Source: Elusimicrobiota bacterium (GTDB taxonomy: Bacteria; Elusimicrobiota; Elusimicrobia; UBA1565; UBA9628). From it: 55,113 nt of DNA. A program made the translations under genes and the position numbers. Positions 1 to 7,414 of this stretch are shown here, piece by piece. Each line of letters starts with the position of its first letter. The first letter of the stretch is position 1. The notes beneath the pieces are model-generated. The model had not been told where the DNA came from. It ran no database searches and was given only the letters and a program-made list of their open reading frames with translations. Where the stretch lies: contig JACRDT010000011.1 of NCBI GenBank assembly GCA_016212795.1, forward strand, positions 1 to 55,113, in the 5' to 3' direction.

Positions 1-274
1 CTGGTTGCCCCGGCGTCGTCTTCTGGGGGGCCGGGTCCTGCCCGGGAAGGAGCGATGGGACGACCTCGACGGCATCCCCGGAGAAGAGGATGGTCAGTTG
101 GGCGACCGTGGCGGGGGTGTGGGGAACGGTCCAGTACTTCTCCTGGGAATGCCACCATCGGTCCTCGACGGTTCTGAGTTTCGCGTTGCGGCTCAGCGAA
201 TAGGGAAAGCGCACGATGATCCTCCCTGGTTTGCCTGGTTCGATGCGGATGGGGTCGGTCGTTGGGGGGTCCAT
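1..274 (-). CDS. Tyrosine-type site-specific integrase, N-terminal fragment (runs off left edge)
   Basis: Reading the minus strand from an ATG at 274 gives 91 open codons to the window edge. A Shine-Dalgarno-like AGGAAA lies about 7 bases upstream. The product contains RIIVRFPYS, then RWWHSQEKYWTVPHT, followed by a short helix-forming stretch. This wording is typical of the extreme N-terminus of phage/integron-like tyrosine recombinases, where it precedes the SAM-like core-binding domain. The catalytic R-H-R-Y domain would lie outside the window, so the class rests on the N-terminal motif only. It is divergent from the YacP-like gene at 357. An intact integrase here would make the left edge a second mobile-element boundary, separate from the island on the right. 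Confidence 0.6.
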   Translation of the reverse strand, partial: MDPPTTDPIRIEPGKPGRIIVRFPYSLSRNAKLRTVEDRWWHSQEKYWTVPHTPATVAQLTILFSGDAVEVVPSLLPGQDPAPQKTTPGQP

Positions 275-304
275 GGCGTGGTTTCCTATTCAATATACGA
301 ATGA

Positions 305-356
305 GGGGGCGATTTGGTTCCTTTCCGGGCAGGAATGATATGATACGAAGGCTCCG
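305..356 (+). promoter_or_regulatory. Divergent intergenic region, possible promoter for the YacP-like gene
   Basis: Short AT-richer spacer between the divergent integrase and YacP-like genes. TATGAT at about 340-345 resembles a -10 box, with TTGGTT upstream at a long (about 19 base) spacing. If used, the transcript would start only a few bases before the ATG at 357. The call is weak. Confidence 0.25.
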
Positions 357-755
357 ATGAGGCAAAGGACCTACCTGGTCGACGGCTCGAACGCGGTGCG
401 CCGGCGCGGCTACGACCCGCGCTTCCCCCTGGTGGAGGACCGTCGGACGAGGGGCTGGCTGGGGAAGATCGACGCCCTGGCCGGCGAAGCCGGGGAGCGC
501 CTGGCTGTGGAGGTCTTCTTCGACGGGCCGCCGCGGGACGTCGGCGGTGTTTACGAGAGCCTCGCCGTCCGGTTCTCCCCGGACCGCGATGCCGACGACA
601 TGATCATGGGCGTGGTGCGCCTGCTGGCGTCCACGGGGCGGGGCGCCGTCGTGGTCACCGAGGACGGCGGCTTGGCCGCGGATGCCCGGGAGGAAGGGGC
701 TCGCGTCATCGGGTTCGCGGAGTTCGAAACCAGGCTGCGCGAGGGCCGCGCCTAG
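357..755 (+). CDS. YacP-like NYN domain protein (putative RNase)
   Basis: A 132-residue protein beginning with YLVDGSNAVRRRG, the first acidic strand of NYN (Nedd4-BP1/YacP-like nuclease) domains. Further acidic positions follow in VEVFFDGPP, in SPDRDADDMI and in VVTEDGGLAADA. Together they fit the four-acid, PIN-like metal centre of the family. The length matches a single-domain NYN protein. YacP/Rae1 of Bacillus cleaves mRNA on the ribosome; whether this protein has that target is unknown. It is convergent with the two-component hybrid gene, 11 bases away, and has no operon partner. Annotated as a probable metal-dependent RNase. Confidence 0.7.
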   Translation: MRQRTYLVDGSNAVRRRGYDPRFPLVEDRRTRGWLGKIDALAGEAGERLAVEVFFDGPPRDVGGVYESLAVRFSPDRDADDMIMGVVRLLASTGRGAVVVTEDGGLAADAREEGARVIGFAEFETRLREGRA

Positions 756-766
756 GCGACCGCCGG

Positions 767-1897
767 CTAGCCGAGCGAGGGCAGCTGCGCGATGAACCGG
801 CTCCCGCGCTGGGGGGCGTCCTCCACCCAGATGCGGCCCTTGAGGGCCTCGCAGGCCATGCTGCAGAACGCCAGGCCGATGCCGGCCCCTGGGATGCGGT
901 CGGCGTTGGCGCGGTGGTATTTCTTGAAGATGGCCTGCCGTTCGGCGGGCGGTATGCCCGGGCCGGCGTCGGTCACTTCGATCCTCAGGGAGCCGGCCGC
1001 GAACTGGCCCCGAACGGCGACGCGGTCGCCGCCAGACGAATACTTCAGGGCGTTCGACAGCAGGTTGGCCATCACCCGGAAGATGAGGGTCTGGTCGGAG
1101 ACGAACTTCACGCTGGCCGGCGGCATGTCGAACTCGAGGGCGACCCGCTTGAGCTCGTACTGCGGGCCGAGCATCTTGACGAGGCGCCCGACGAGGGTCG
1201 GGAGGTCCAGCTGCTGGGTTTCCACCTTCACCGTGCCGGCGCCGAGATCCAGCAGGCCGACGATCATCACCAGGGCGAACTCCAGCGAGTTCTCGGCGCA
1301 TTTCAGGTACCGGGTGAAGGACGGGTCCGAGATCAGGTTGCGCGTGTTGATCATGTCCAGCGTCAGTTTCACGGTCCCCAGCGGGGCGCTCAGGTCGTGG
1401 ACCACCATGTCCATGATGTCCTGCCGGACGCGGTCGTGCAGGCGCGTCTTGAGCAGCTCCTGCGACAGGGCGGCTTCCCTGGCCTGGATGGCCAGGTGGG
1501 CCTGGATGCGGGCGACCAGTTCCTGGATGACGAAGGGTTTGACCACGTAGTCCTGCGCGCCGGCCTGGAAGCCTTTGAGGCGGCTCGTCACGTCGCCGCG
1601 GGAGGTGATGAAGATGACCGGCATGTGCGTGAGACCCGCGTCCTTGCGCAGGACCTCGCAGACCGAGAATCCCTCGCCGTCCGGGAGGTTGACGTCGAAG
1701 AGGGCGATGTCCGGCCGCGCCTCGCGGATGGCCTCGACGGTTCCCCCGCATTGCGAGCGGTGGATGAGCTGCCAGTCCTGGAGTTCGACGGCGTCGCGCA
1801 CGAGGGCCGCGACGGCGGGGTCGTCCTCGAGCAGGAATACCCGGACCTGGCGAGGCTTGCAGGCCGCCTCGGGACGAGGAGCGGAGTCCATGGCCAT
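767..1897 (-). CDS. Response regulator-histidine kinase hybrid
   Basis: 376 residues with a receiver domain first (about 17-130): acidic pair in LLEDD, phospho-acceptor Asp68 in LFDVNLPDGEG, Thr in FITSRGD and Lys120 in VVKPF. A coiled linker leads to a HisKA-type dimerisation helix with His167 in VVHDLSAPLG. An HATPase domain follows, with an N box (NLLSNALKYS), a G1 box (VTDAGPGIP) and a G2 region (GAGIGLAF). There is no membrane segment or sensory PAS/GAF domain, so it is a cytosolic kinase whose N-terminal receiver probably controls kinase output. It is the last gene of the long minus-strand train, 25 bases after the metallophosphoesterase. No separate output regulator is visible nearby. 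The second Met at codon 3 is an equally plausible start. Confidence 0.85.
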   Translation of the reverse strand: MAMDSAPRPEAACKPRQVRVFLLEDDPAVAALVRDAVELQDWQLIHRSQCGGTVEAIREARPDIALFDVNLPDGEGFSVCEVLRKDAGLTHMPVIFITSRGDVTSRLKGFQAGAQDYVVKPFVIQELVARIQAHLAIQAREAALSQELLKTRLHDRVRQDIMDMVVHDLSAPLGTVKLTLDMINTRNLISDPSFTRYLKCAENSLEFALVMIVGLLDLGAGTVKVETQQLDLPTLVGRLVKMLGPQYELKRVALEFDMPPASVKFVSDQTLIFRVMANLLSNALKYSSGGDRVAVRGQFAAGSLRIEVTDAGPGIPPAERQAIFKKYHRANADRIPGAGIGLAFCSMACEALKGRIWVEDAPQRGSRFIAQLPSLG

Positions 1898-1922
1898 ATG
1901 ATAGCGGGGGGCCCGGCGCGTG

Positions 1923-2888
1923 TCAATGGCTCGGGGAGCGGGGCGCGACGACGTCGATGACCGTGATCTCCGGACGGCACAGGAACCGCACGCGGGGCGC
2001 CAGGCCGCCTTCCAGCCCGAGCCCGCGGTTGACGTACAGGTCGGTGGGGCCGACGCGGTAGCGGCCGGCCTCGTAGGTCTTGCCCGTCGAGGACAGGGTG
2101 ACGAGGGCGCCGTAGAACGGGAGGCGCACCTGCCCGCCGTGGGTGTGGCCCGCCAGGTAGAGGTCGATGCCCAGCGACGCCGCCTCCTTGATGAGGTCGG
2201 TGTTATGGAACAGGAAGACGTCGTAGGCGGGCTTGTCCAGCAGGAGCTTCATCACGAGCCGGAAATCCGGCATGTTGACGAGGGCCAGGCCGCTGACGCG
2301 GACCTTCGTCCCCCGGATGTCGATGTCGCGCGAGCCGCTCTCCAGCATGATCGCGGGGGAGTCGCGGAAGGCGTTCTCGGGCAGGAGGCCGATGTCGTAG
2401 TTGCCCGACACCAGGAACGTGCCGAAGGCCGGCTTGAGGGCGGCGAGCGCGGCCTGGGCGGTCTTGAGGCCGGCGGGGGTGTTGATGAAGTCGCCCGTCA
2501 CGAGCACGAGGTCGGGCCCGAGACCGTTGACGATCTCGACGGCGCGCGGCTCGTTGCGGGGGCGCTCCTCCGAGTGGAAGTCGGACAGGTGGACGATACG
2601 CACCCGGCCGGTCTGGGGGAGGATCTTGGGGGACTCCAGCACGATGGACGTGACTTCGAGCATGGTCGGCTCGACGAGCCAGCCCCAGACCAGGCACAGC
2701 CCCCCGGCGACGGCGGCGGTGTTGAGCAGGAGGGTGAGCGCGCGGGAGGCGCGCTCGCCGGTCCGGGGCCAGAACCCCTGGAACGGCGGTCGTCCGCGCA
2801 CGAGGACGCCGACGAGCCAGCGGGCCTCGAGGTAGAACACCAGGCCCACCGGGACCAGGAAGGCGAGGAGGACGAGGAACTGGGTCAT
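1923..2888 (-). CDS. Membrane-anchored calcineurin-like metallophosphoesterase
   Basis: The start ATG at 2888 overlaps the stop of the RelA/SpoT gene (ATGA), giving 321 residues. Two hydrophobic N-terminal segments (about 3-20 and 52-72) anchor the catalytic domain. The metal motifs are LSDFH (103-105), TGDF (132-134) and GHTHGGQ near residue 240. This is the YkuE-like layout, a family that includes UDP-2,3-diacylglucosamine hydrolase relatives and other membrane phosphoesterases. The usual GNHD block reads GNYD (Tyr164), which removes the catalytic histidine of the family, so activity may be altered. Lipid A synthesis upstream is already served by LpxI, so an LpxH role is not required. The substrate is unknown. 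Confidence 0.8.
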   Translation of the reverse strand: MTQFLVLLAFLVPVGLVFYLEARWLVGVLVRGRPPFQGFWPRTGERASRALTLLLNTAAVAGGLCLVWGWLVEPTMLEVTSIVLESPKILPQTGRVRIVHLSDFHSEERPRNEPRAVEIVNGLGPDLVLVTGDFINTPAGLKTAQAALAALKPAFGTFLVSGNYDIGLLPENAFRDSPAIMLESGSRDIDIRGTKVRVSGLALVNMPDFRLVMKLLLDKPAYDVFLFHNTDLIKEAASLGIDLYLAGHTHGGQVRLPFYGALVTLSSTGKTYEAGRYRVGPTDLYVNRGLGLEGGLAPRVRFLCRPEITVIDVVAPRSPSH

Positions 2889-4330
2889 CAGGCGGCGATG
2901 CCTTTCTCGCGGAGGTAGTGGCGGATCTTGCTCCGGGCGCGGGCGGACTTGACGACCTTGAGCCAGTCCTTCTTGGGGACCGAGTTCTTCTTGGTGAGGA
3001 TCTCGCAGATGTCGCCGGACTTGAGCTGGGTGTCGAGCTTGACCATCTTGTTGTTGACGCGGGCGCCCACGCAGGTCTGGCCGATGTCGGTATGCACGGC
3101 GAAGGCGAAGTCGATGGGGGTCGCGCCCACGGGCAGGGCCTTGACCTCGCCGAGCGGGGTGAAGACGAAGACCTGGTAGAGGTCGAGGTCGGTCTTGAGG
3201 CTGTCCAGGAACTCCCGGGGGCTGTCGAGGTCCTGGAGCCACTCGATCCACTGCCGCAGCCAGTTGAGCTTCTCCTCGAGGTGGGCGTCCTTGGCGGCCT
3301 CCCCGGTCTTGTAGCGCCAGTGGGCGGCGATGCCGTACTCCGCGGTGCGGTGCATCTCCTCGGTGCGCAGTTGGACCTCGATGTATTCGCCCTTGGGGCC
3401 CACGACCGTGGTGTGGAGGCTCTTGTAGAGGTTGAGCTTGGGGTGGGCGATGTAGTCGGTGAAGGAGTCCGGGACCGGCTGGAAGTGGGTGTGGAGGAGC
3501 CCCAGGAGGGCGTAGCAGTTGGCGACCGAGTCCGTGATGAGCCGGACGCCGAGGGCGTCCTGTATCTCCTCGAAGGGCTTCTTCTGCCGCTGCATCTTGC
3601 CCCAGATGGAGTGGAGGTTCTTGCTGCGCGCCAGGATGCGGTGGGGGACGTCCGATTTGGAGAGGGCGTGCTCGAGCATCTTGCGGAACTCCGTCAGCAT
3701 GGCCTCGCGCGCGGGCAGGCGCGAGCGCACCTTGGCCTCGAGGTCCGCGAAGTCCTCCGGGTGGAGCACCGCGAAGGAGAGGTCCTCGAGCTGGCCCTTG
3801 ATCTCGAACATGCCCAGGCGGTGGGCCAGGGGGGCGTACAGGGAGATGGTCTCGCGCGCGATGCGCTCCTGCTTCTCGGGGGTGAGGTACTCGATGGTCT
3901 GCATGTTGTGCAGCCGGTCGGCCAGCTTGATGATGATGACCCGGATGTCCTGGGCGGTGGCCAGGATCATCCGGCGCCAGTTCTCGGCCTGGGCGTCGTC
4001 GCGCGAGGAGAACTGGACCTTGTGGAGCTTGGTGAGCGCCGTGACGAGCTTGGCGATCTCCTCGCCGAAGTTCTGGCGCAGCTTCTCGGGCGTGACGGAG
4101 GTGTCCTCGATGACGTCGTGGAGCAGCCCCGCGCAGACGGTGGGGAGGTCCATCTTCCAGTCGATGAGGGAGTCGGCCACCGCGGCGCAGTGGCTGAAGT
4201 AGTCCTCGCCCGAGGCGCGGGCCTGCTCGGCGTGGGACTTGGCCGAGTAGTCGTAGGCCTTGCCCAGCATGTCGGTGTCGACGAGGGGCGCGTAGGCCGA
4301 GAACCGCTGGAGGAGCTCCCGCTTATCCAT
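2888..4330 (-). CDS. Short RelA/SpoT (p)ppGpp synthetase/hydrolase
   Basis: 480 residues. The N-terminal HD hydrolase domain carries the metal set His47, HD at 71-72 and D138 in LADRLHNM, together with SGEDYFSH, so hydrolysis looks intact. The synthetase domain follows, with RSKNLHSIWGKM, DALGVRLI, the YKSLHT loop and EVQLRT. A TGS domain (VFVFTPLGEVKALP onward) comes next, and the protein ends about 70 residues later. Long Rel/SpoT proteins of about 700-750 residues continue with helical, zinc-finger/CC and ACT domains, all missing here, so ribosome-dependent regulation is probably reduced. It overlaps the ZIP gene by 8 bases and is coupled to the metallophosphoesterase by an ATGA overlap. 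Confidence 0.9.
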   Translation of the reverse strand: MDKRELLQRFSAYAPLVDTDMLGKAYDYSAKSHAEQARASGEDYFSHCAAVADSLIDWKMDLPTVCAGLLHDVIEDTSVTPEKLRQNFGEEIAKLVTALTKLHKVQFSSRDDAQAENWRRMILATAQDIRVIIIKLADRLHNMQTIEYLTPEKQERIARETISLYAPLAHRLGMFEIKGQLEDLSFAVLHPEDFADLEAKVRSRLPAREAMLTEFRKMLEHALSKSDVPHRILARSKNLHSIWGKMQRQKKPFEEIQDALGVRLITDSVANCYALLGLLHTHFQPVPDSFTDYIAHPKLNLYKSLHTTVVGPKGEYIEVQLRTEEMHRTAEYGIAAHWRYKTGEAAKDAHLEEKLNWLRQWIEWLQDLDSPREFLDSLKTDLDLYQVFVFTPLGEVKALPVGATPIDFAFAVHTDIGQTCVGARVNNKMVKLDTQLKSGDICEILTKKNSVPKKDWLKVVKSARARSKIRHYLREKGIAA

Positions 4331-5075
4331 GGCCGTGCCCCCCGCGGTGGAGGAGGAAGACGGCCGCGGCCGCCAGCGAGAAGTACAGGATGGAGGCCCG
4401 GTCCGAACGACGGTGGACGAGCGGCAGGATGTCGGTCGCGCCGATGTGGACGAAGCTGCCGGCCGCGACCCCCAGGAGCGCCGCCGTCGCCTGGGGGGGC
4501 AGGCCGGCGAAGCCCAGGGCGCTCACGGCGCACCCCAGCGGCGTGGCGGCCGCCACCAGGGCCAGGACGGCCCAGATCCTGGGCTGGGGCGTCTTGGATT
4601 GGCGCAGCAGCGACGAGAGCGTGAAGCCGTCGGCGACCTTGTGCAGCACCACGGCGACGCCCACGGCCGCGCCCACGGGCAGCCCGGCGCCGAAGGACAC
4701 GGCGAGGTTGACGCCGTCGAGGAACGAGTGCAGGCTGAGCGCCAGGAGCGCCGCGCCCCCTGCCGACGTAAGGTACGATGGCGTCGGCAGGTAGTGGACT
4801 CGGCACTCCTGGAGGTACTCGGGGCAGGTGTCGAGCATGGCGATCGAGCCCGCGGCGTGCAGCAGGGCGAAGGCCAGGAGGGCCGACCAGCCGGCCGCGG
4901 CGCGGGAGAGGTGGAGCCCCTCCGGCAGGATCTCGGTGAAGGCGACCGCCAGCAGGATGCCGGCGCGGATGGCGAACAGCCGCCTCATCCCCAGCCGGGA
5001 GAGCATGGCTTCGGACGCCCAGCCCCCGACGAAGGTCGTGGCGAAGGCCAGCGCCGTGAACAGGGCCAGGGTCAT
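4323..5075 (-). CDS. ZIP family divalent metal transporter
   Basis: 250 residues from the ATG at 5075, with seven to eight hydrophobic segments. The two signature metal helices are recognisable as HSFLDGVNLAVSF and LHKVADGFTLSSLL, matching the HxxP/DG and HExxDG patterns of TM4 and TM5 in ZIP zinc/iron importers. The C-terminus ends in a His-rich RGGHGHG tail. An upstream in-frame ATG at 5099 lies inside a palindromic junction element and is less likely. The gene follows that element and overlaps relA/spoT by 8 bases. Metal specificity cannot be read from the sequence. Confidence 0.8.
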   Translation of the reverse strand: MTLALFTALAFATTFVGGWASEAMLSRLGMRRLFAIRAGILLAVAFTEILPEGLHLSRAAAGWSALLAFALLHAAGSIAMLDTCPEYLQECRVHYLPTPSYLTSAGGAALLALSLHSFLDGVNLAVSFGAGLPVGAAVGVAVVLHKVADGFTLSSLLRQSKTPQPRIWAVLALVAAATPLGCAVSALGFAGLPPQATAALLGVAAGSFVHIGATDILPLVHRRSDRASILYFSLAAAAVFLLHRGGHGHG

Positions 5076-5079
5076 GATG

Positions 5080-5151
5080 TCACTCGCCCCCCCCCGCATA
5101 GGAGGATCCGGTACGGGGGGGCGAGTAGCGGGGGGGCAGATGCCGTTTCAT
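5080..5151 (-). repeat. GC-rich palindromic junction element with mini-ORF (copy 1)
   Basis: Lies between lpxB and the ZIP gene. An ATG at 5151, preceded by AAGGAGG, opens a 23-codon reading frame that begins MKRHLPPRYS and stops at 5080, five bases before the ZIP start. The sequence folds as CTCGCCCCCCCG paired with CGGGGGGGGGCGAG around a TCCTATG-containing loop. The same ATGAAACGGCA start and G/C-rich arms recur at 21479, 28495 and 37100. The element supplies the G-rich stretch upstream of the ZIP ATG. Confidence 0.6.
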
Positions 5152-5165
5152 CAAGGCGCCCTCCT

Positions 5166-6305
5166 TCATGCCGTTCTCCTCGGCCGCACCATCTCGTTGA
5201 CGATCTCCCCGGCGGCGCGCTGGGCGGTGCCGGGCTTGCCCAGCATGGGGCGCAGGGCGAGGAGGTCCCGGCGCAGGGCCGCGTAGCGCTTGGTGTTCTC
5301 CAGGAGCGAGAGGGCCTTGCGGGCCACGTTGTCAGGGGTCGCGTCGTGCTGGATGAGCTCGGGGACGAGGCCCTTGCCCGCCAGGATGTTGACCATGGCG
5401 ATGTGGCGGACCCGGATGAGCGCCCGCGCGATGGCGTAGGTCGGCCAGGAGAGCTTGTAGACCACCACCATGGGCACGCCCAGGAGGGCGTTCTCGAGGG
5501 TCGCGGTCCCGGACGAGCTGATGGCCAGGTCGAGCCGGCTGCGTTCCTTGTAGTCGGTCTCGCGCAGCACGGCCGCGCCCAGGCGCTTGGCCGCGGCGTA
5601 GTGCTCGTCGCCGAGCCCCTCGGCGGCGAACACGCTCGTCTGGCAGGCGGGGAAGTGGCGGCGCAGCAGGCCTGCGGCCTTGAGGAACAGCGGGAGGTGG
5701 CGCTGGAGCTCGGAGAGACGGCTGCCGGGCAGGAGCCCGATCCTGAGGGGGGAGCCGACGGCGTGGTCGGCCTTGGGCTCGGGCAGGACGTCGATGAGCG
5801 GGTGGCCCACGAAGAGGCAGGGGACCCCCGCCTTGAGGTAGAGCCGCTCCTCGAAGGGGAAGATGACCAGCATCTTGCGGATCAGCGTCTTGAGGGTGGC
5901 GATGCGCCCCGGCCGCGTCGCCCACACCTGCGGGCTGATGTAGTAATAGGCGGGAATGCCCAGGGCCTTGGCCATCCTGAGGACCTGGCTGTTGAAGCCG
6001 TAGTAGTCGATGCAGATGAGGGCCTGGGGGTTGCGCTGGAGCATGAAGCGCTTCAAGCGGAACGCCAGCCCGGCGAGGTAGCCCAGGGCGCGGACCGGCT
6101 CCCAGAACCCGGTCATGCCGCGGGAGGAGAGGTCCTCCAGGAACTCGTCGGCGGCGCGCCGCATGAACGGGCCGCCCACGGCCGCGATGCGCAGCCCCGG
6201 CGCCGCGGCCTTGAGCGCCCGGACGAGGTGGGAGCCGTGGAGGTCGCCGGAGGGGTCCCCCGCGACGATGAGGCACCAGCAGTCGAGCTTGGTCCGCCAG
6301 GGCAT
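5166..6305 (-). CDS. lpxB: Lipid-A-disaccharide synthase
   Basis: 379 residues, GT19 family. LpxB condenses UDP-2,3-diacylglucosamine with lipid X to give the tetra-acyl disaccharide at the inner membrane. Recognisable blocks are VAGDPSGDLHGSHL (GEASGD in most homologues), ICIDYYGFN, YYYISPQVWATRPGR, VGHPLID, GLLPGSR and SSGTATLENALLGVPMVVVYK. Length is normal. Its own Shine-Dalgarno lies in a hairpin (6305-6322) whose loop holds the stop of a 22-codon mini-ORF, so translation is probably coupled to the Gfo/Idh gene upstream. Last gene of the lpx set in this train. Confidence 0.95.
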   Translation of the reverse strand: MPWRTKLDCWCLIVAGDPSGDLHGSHLVRALKAAAPGLRIAAVGGPFMRRAADEFLEDLSSRGMTGFWEPVRALGYLAGLAFRLKRFMLQRNPQALICIDYYGFNSQVLRMAKALGIPAYYYISPQVWATRPGRIATLKTLIRKMLVIFPFEERLYLKAGVPCLFVGHPLIDVLPEPKADHAVGSPLRIGLLPGSRLSELQRHLPLFLKAAGLLRRHFPACQTSVFAAEGLGDEHYAAAKRLGAAVLRETDYKERSRLDLAISSSGTATLENALLGVPMVVVYKLSWPTYAIARALIRVRHIAMVNILAGKGLVPELIQHDATPDNVARKALSLLENTKRYAALRRDLLALRPMLGKPGTAQRAAGEIVNEMVRPRRTA

Positions 6306-6380
6306 GGGAGGTCAGCCTCCCACCGACGCAGCCGTCGCCCTCTCCCGGCGGGGGGGTGTTCGCCGGCGGGGGACGGGCAT
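6305..6380 (-). promoter_or_regulatory. Mini-ORF and Shine-Dalgarno-sequestering hairpin ahead of lpxB
   Basis: An ATG at 6380 overlaps the stop of the Gfo/Idh gene (TGATG) and opens 22 codons, starting MPVPRRRTPP, that end with TGA at 6312. On the mRNA, TGGGAGG (6322-6316), loop CTGA and CCTCCCA (6311-6305) form a perfect 7-bp hairpin. It holds the lpxB Shine-Dalgarno in the 5' arm, the mini-ORF stop in the loop and the A of the lpxB ATG in the 3' arm. A ribosome finishing the mini-ORF would open the hairpin. The pairing is seen directly; the coupling role is inferred. Confidence 0.55.
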
Positions 6381-7414
6381 CAAGGCAGGAGTTCCTTGCC
6401 GACGTCCTTGGCGATGGACCGCAGCCCCTGCAGCCATGTCGGGACCAGGGGGCGCGCGGCGTGATGGCCGGTGACCTCGTAGCGCTCCAGCTCGTCGGAG
6501 ATCTGGAGGGCGAGCTTGAGGGCCTCCATGCCGTGCTCCCCGCTGGGCCAGGGCTTGCGGTTGTGGCGGATGCAGTCGATGAAGTGGACGAGCTCGTTGC
6601 GGATGGGCTCGGCTTGCGTGAGCTTGGGCCTGATGATCTCGACGTCCCGGAGGCTCTTGATCACCGGGACCTTGCGCTTGTAGATCTTGAGGGCGGTGTT
6701 GGCGTAGTCGAGGGAGATGTAGGAGTCCTTCTGGAAGATGCGCAGCTTGCGGCACTTCTCGAAGGAGACCCGGCTGGCGGTGAGGTTCGCGACGCACCCG
6801 GTCCTGAACCGCACGCGCACGTTGGCGATGTCCTCGTGCGGGGAGATGAGGTGGGCGCCGACGGCCTCGATGCTCTCGACCTCCGAGCCGACCAGGGTCA
6901 GCAGGATGTCGAGATCGTGGATCATGAGGTCGAGCACCACGCCGATGTGGCTCATGCGCGGGTCGTAGGGCCCCAGGCGCTCGACCGTGATGTAGCGGGG
7001 GCTGCGGACGTAGGGGATGGCTTCCAGGACCGCTGGGTTGAACCTCTCCACGTGCCCGACCTGGAGCACGACGGCCTTGGACTCGGAGAGGGCCAGGAGC
7101 GCCTTGGCCTCCTCCACCGAGGCGGCCAGGGGCTTCTCGATGAGGCAGTGGGCCCCTCCCTCGAGGAAGGCGGCGCCGACCTCGTGGTGCTGCGGCGTGG
7201 GGACGGCGATGACCACGGCGTCGACCTTGCCGACCATGTCGCGGTAGTCGCGCACCGCCACCGAGTTGGCCTTCCAGGCCGCGAGCTGGGCCCGCCAGAG
7301 GTTGGTGTCGCAGACCCCCACGAGGTCGACCTCGGGGAGCTTGGCGAGGTTGCGGGCGTGGTGCCCCCCGATCTTGCCCGCGCCGATGACGCCGAACTTG
7401 ACCTTGGAGGGCAA
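6380..7414 (-). CDS. Gfo/Idh/MocA oxidoreductase within the lpx operon (candidate UDP-GlcNAc 3-dehydrogenase)
   Basis: 344 residues starting at a TTG at 7414, directly after the lpxI stop, with GGGAGG seven bases upstream. The Rossmann start is FGVIGAGKIGGHHARNL; the EKP motif (CLIEKPLA) and a GPYDPR..HIGVVLDLMIHDLDIL block follow, all typical of the family. Position between lpxI and lpxB matches GnnA-type enzymes, which oxidise UDP-GlcNAc at C3 so that an aminotransferase (GnnB) can make the diamino sugar of an amide-linked lipid A. No DegT-type GnnB is visible in this window, so that role is an inference from family and position. Confidence 0.75.
   Translation of the reverse strand: MPSKVKFGVIGAGKIGGHHARNLAKLPEVDLVGVCDTNLWRAQLAAWKANSVAVRDYRDMVGKVDAVVIAVPTPQHHEVGAAFLEGGAHCLIEKPLAASVEEAKALLALSESKAVVLQVGHVERFNPAVLEAIPYVRSPRYITVERLGPYDPRMSHIGVVLDLMIHDLDILLTLVGSEVESIEAVGAHLISPHEDIANVRVRFRTGCVANLTASRVSFEKCRKLRIFQKDSYISLDYANTALKIYKRKVPVIKSLRDVEIIRPKLTQAEPIRNELVHFIDCIRHNRKPWPSGEHGMEALKLALQISDELERYEVTGHHAARPLVPTWLQGLRSIAKDVGKELLP

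Noticed and set aside
914..1960. Long plus-strand open frames across 0.8-22 kb, opposite the lpx and inositol genes
   Set aside because: They are Asp/Gly/Val/Arg-rich products of high-GC antisense frames with no family motifs, opposite clearly identified genes.
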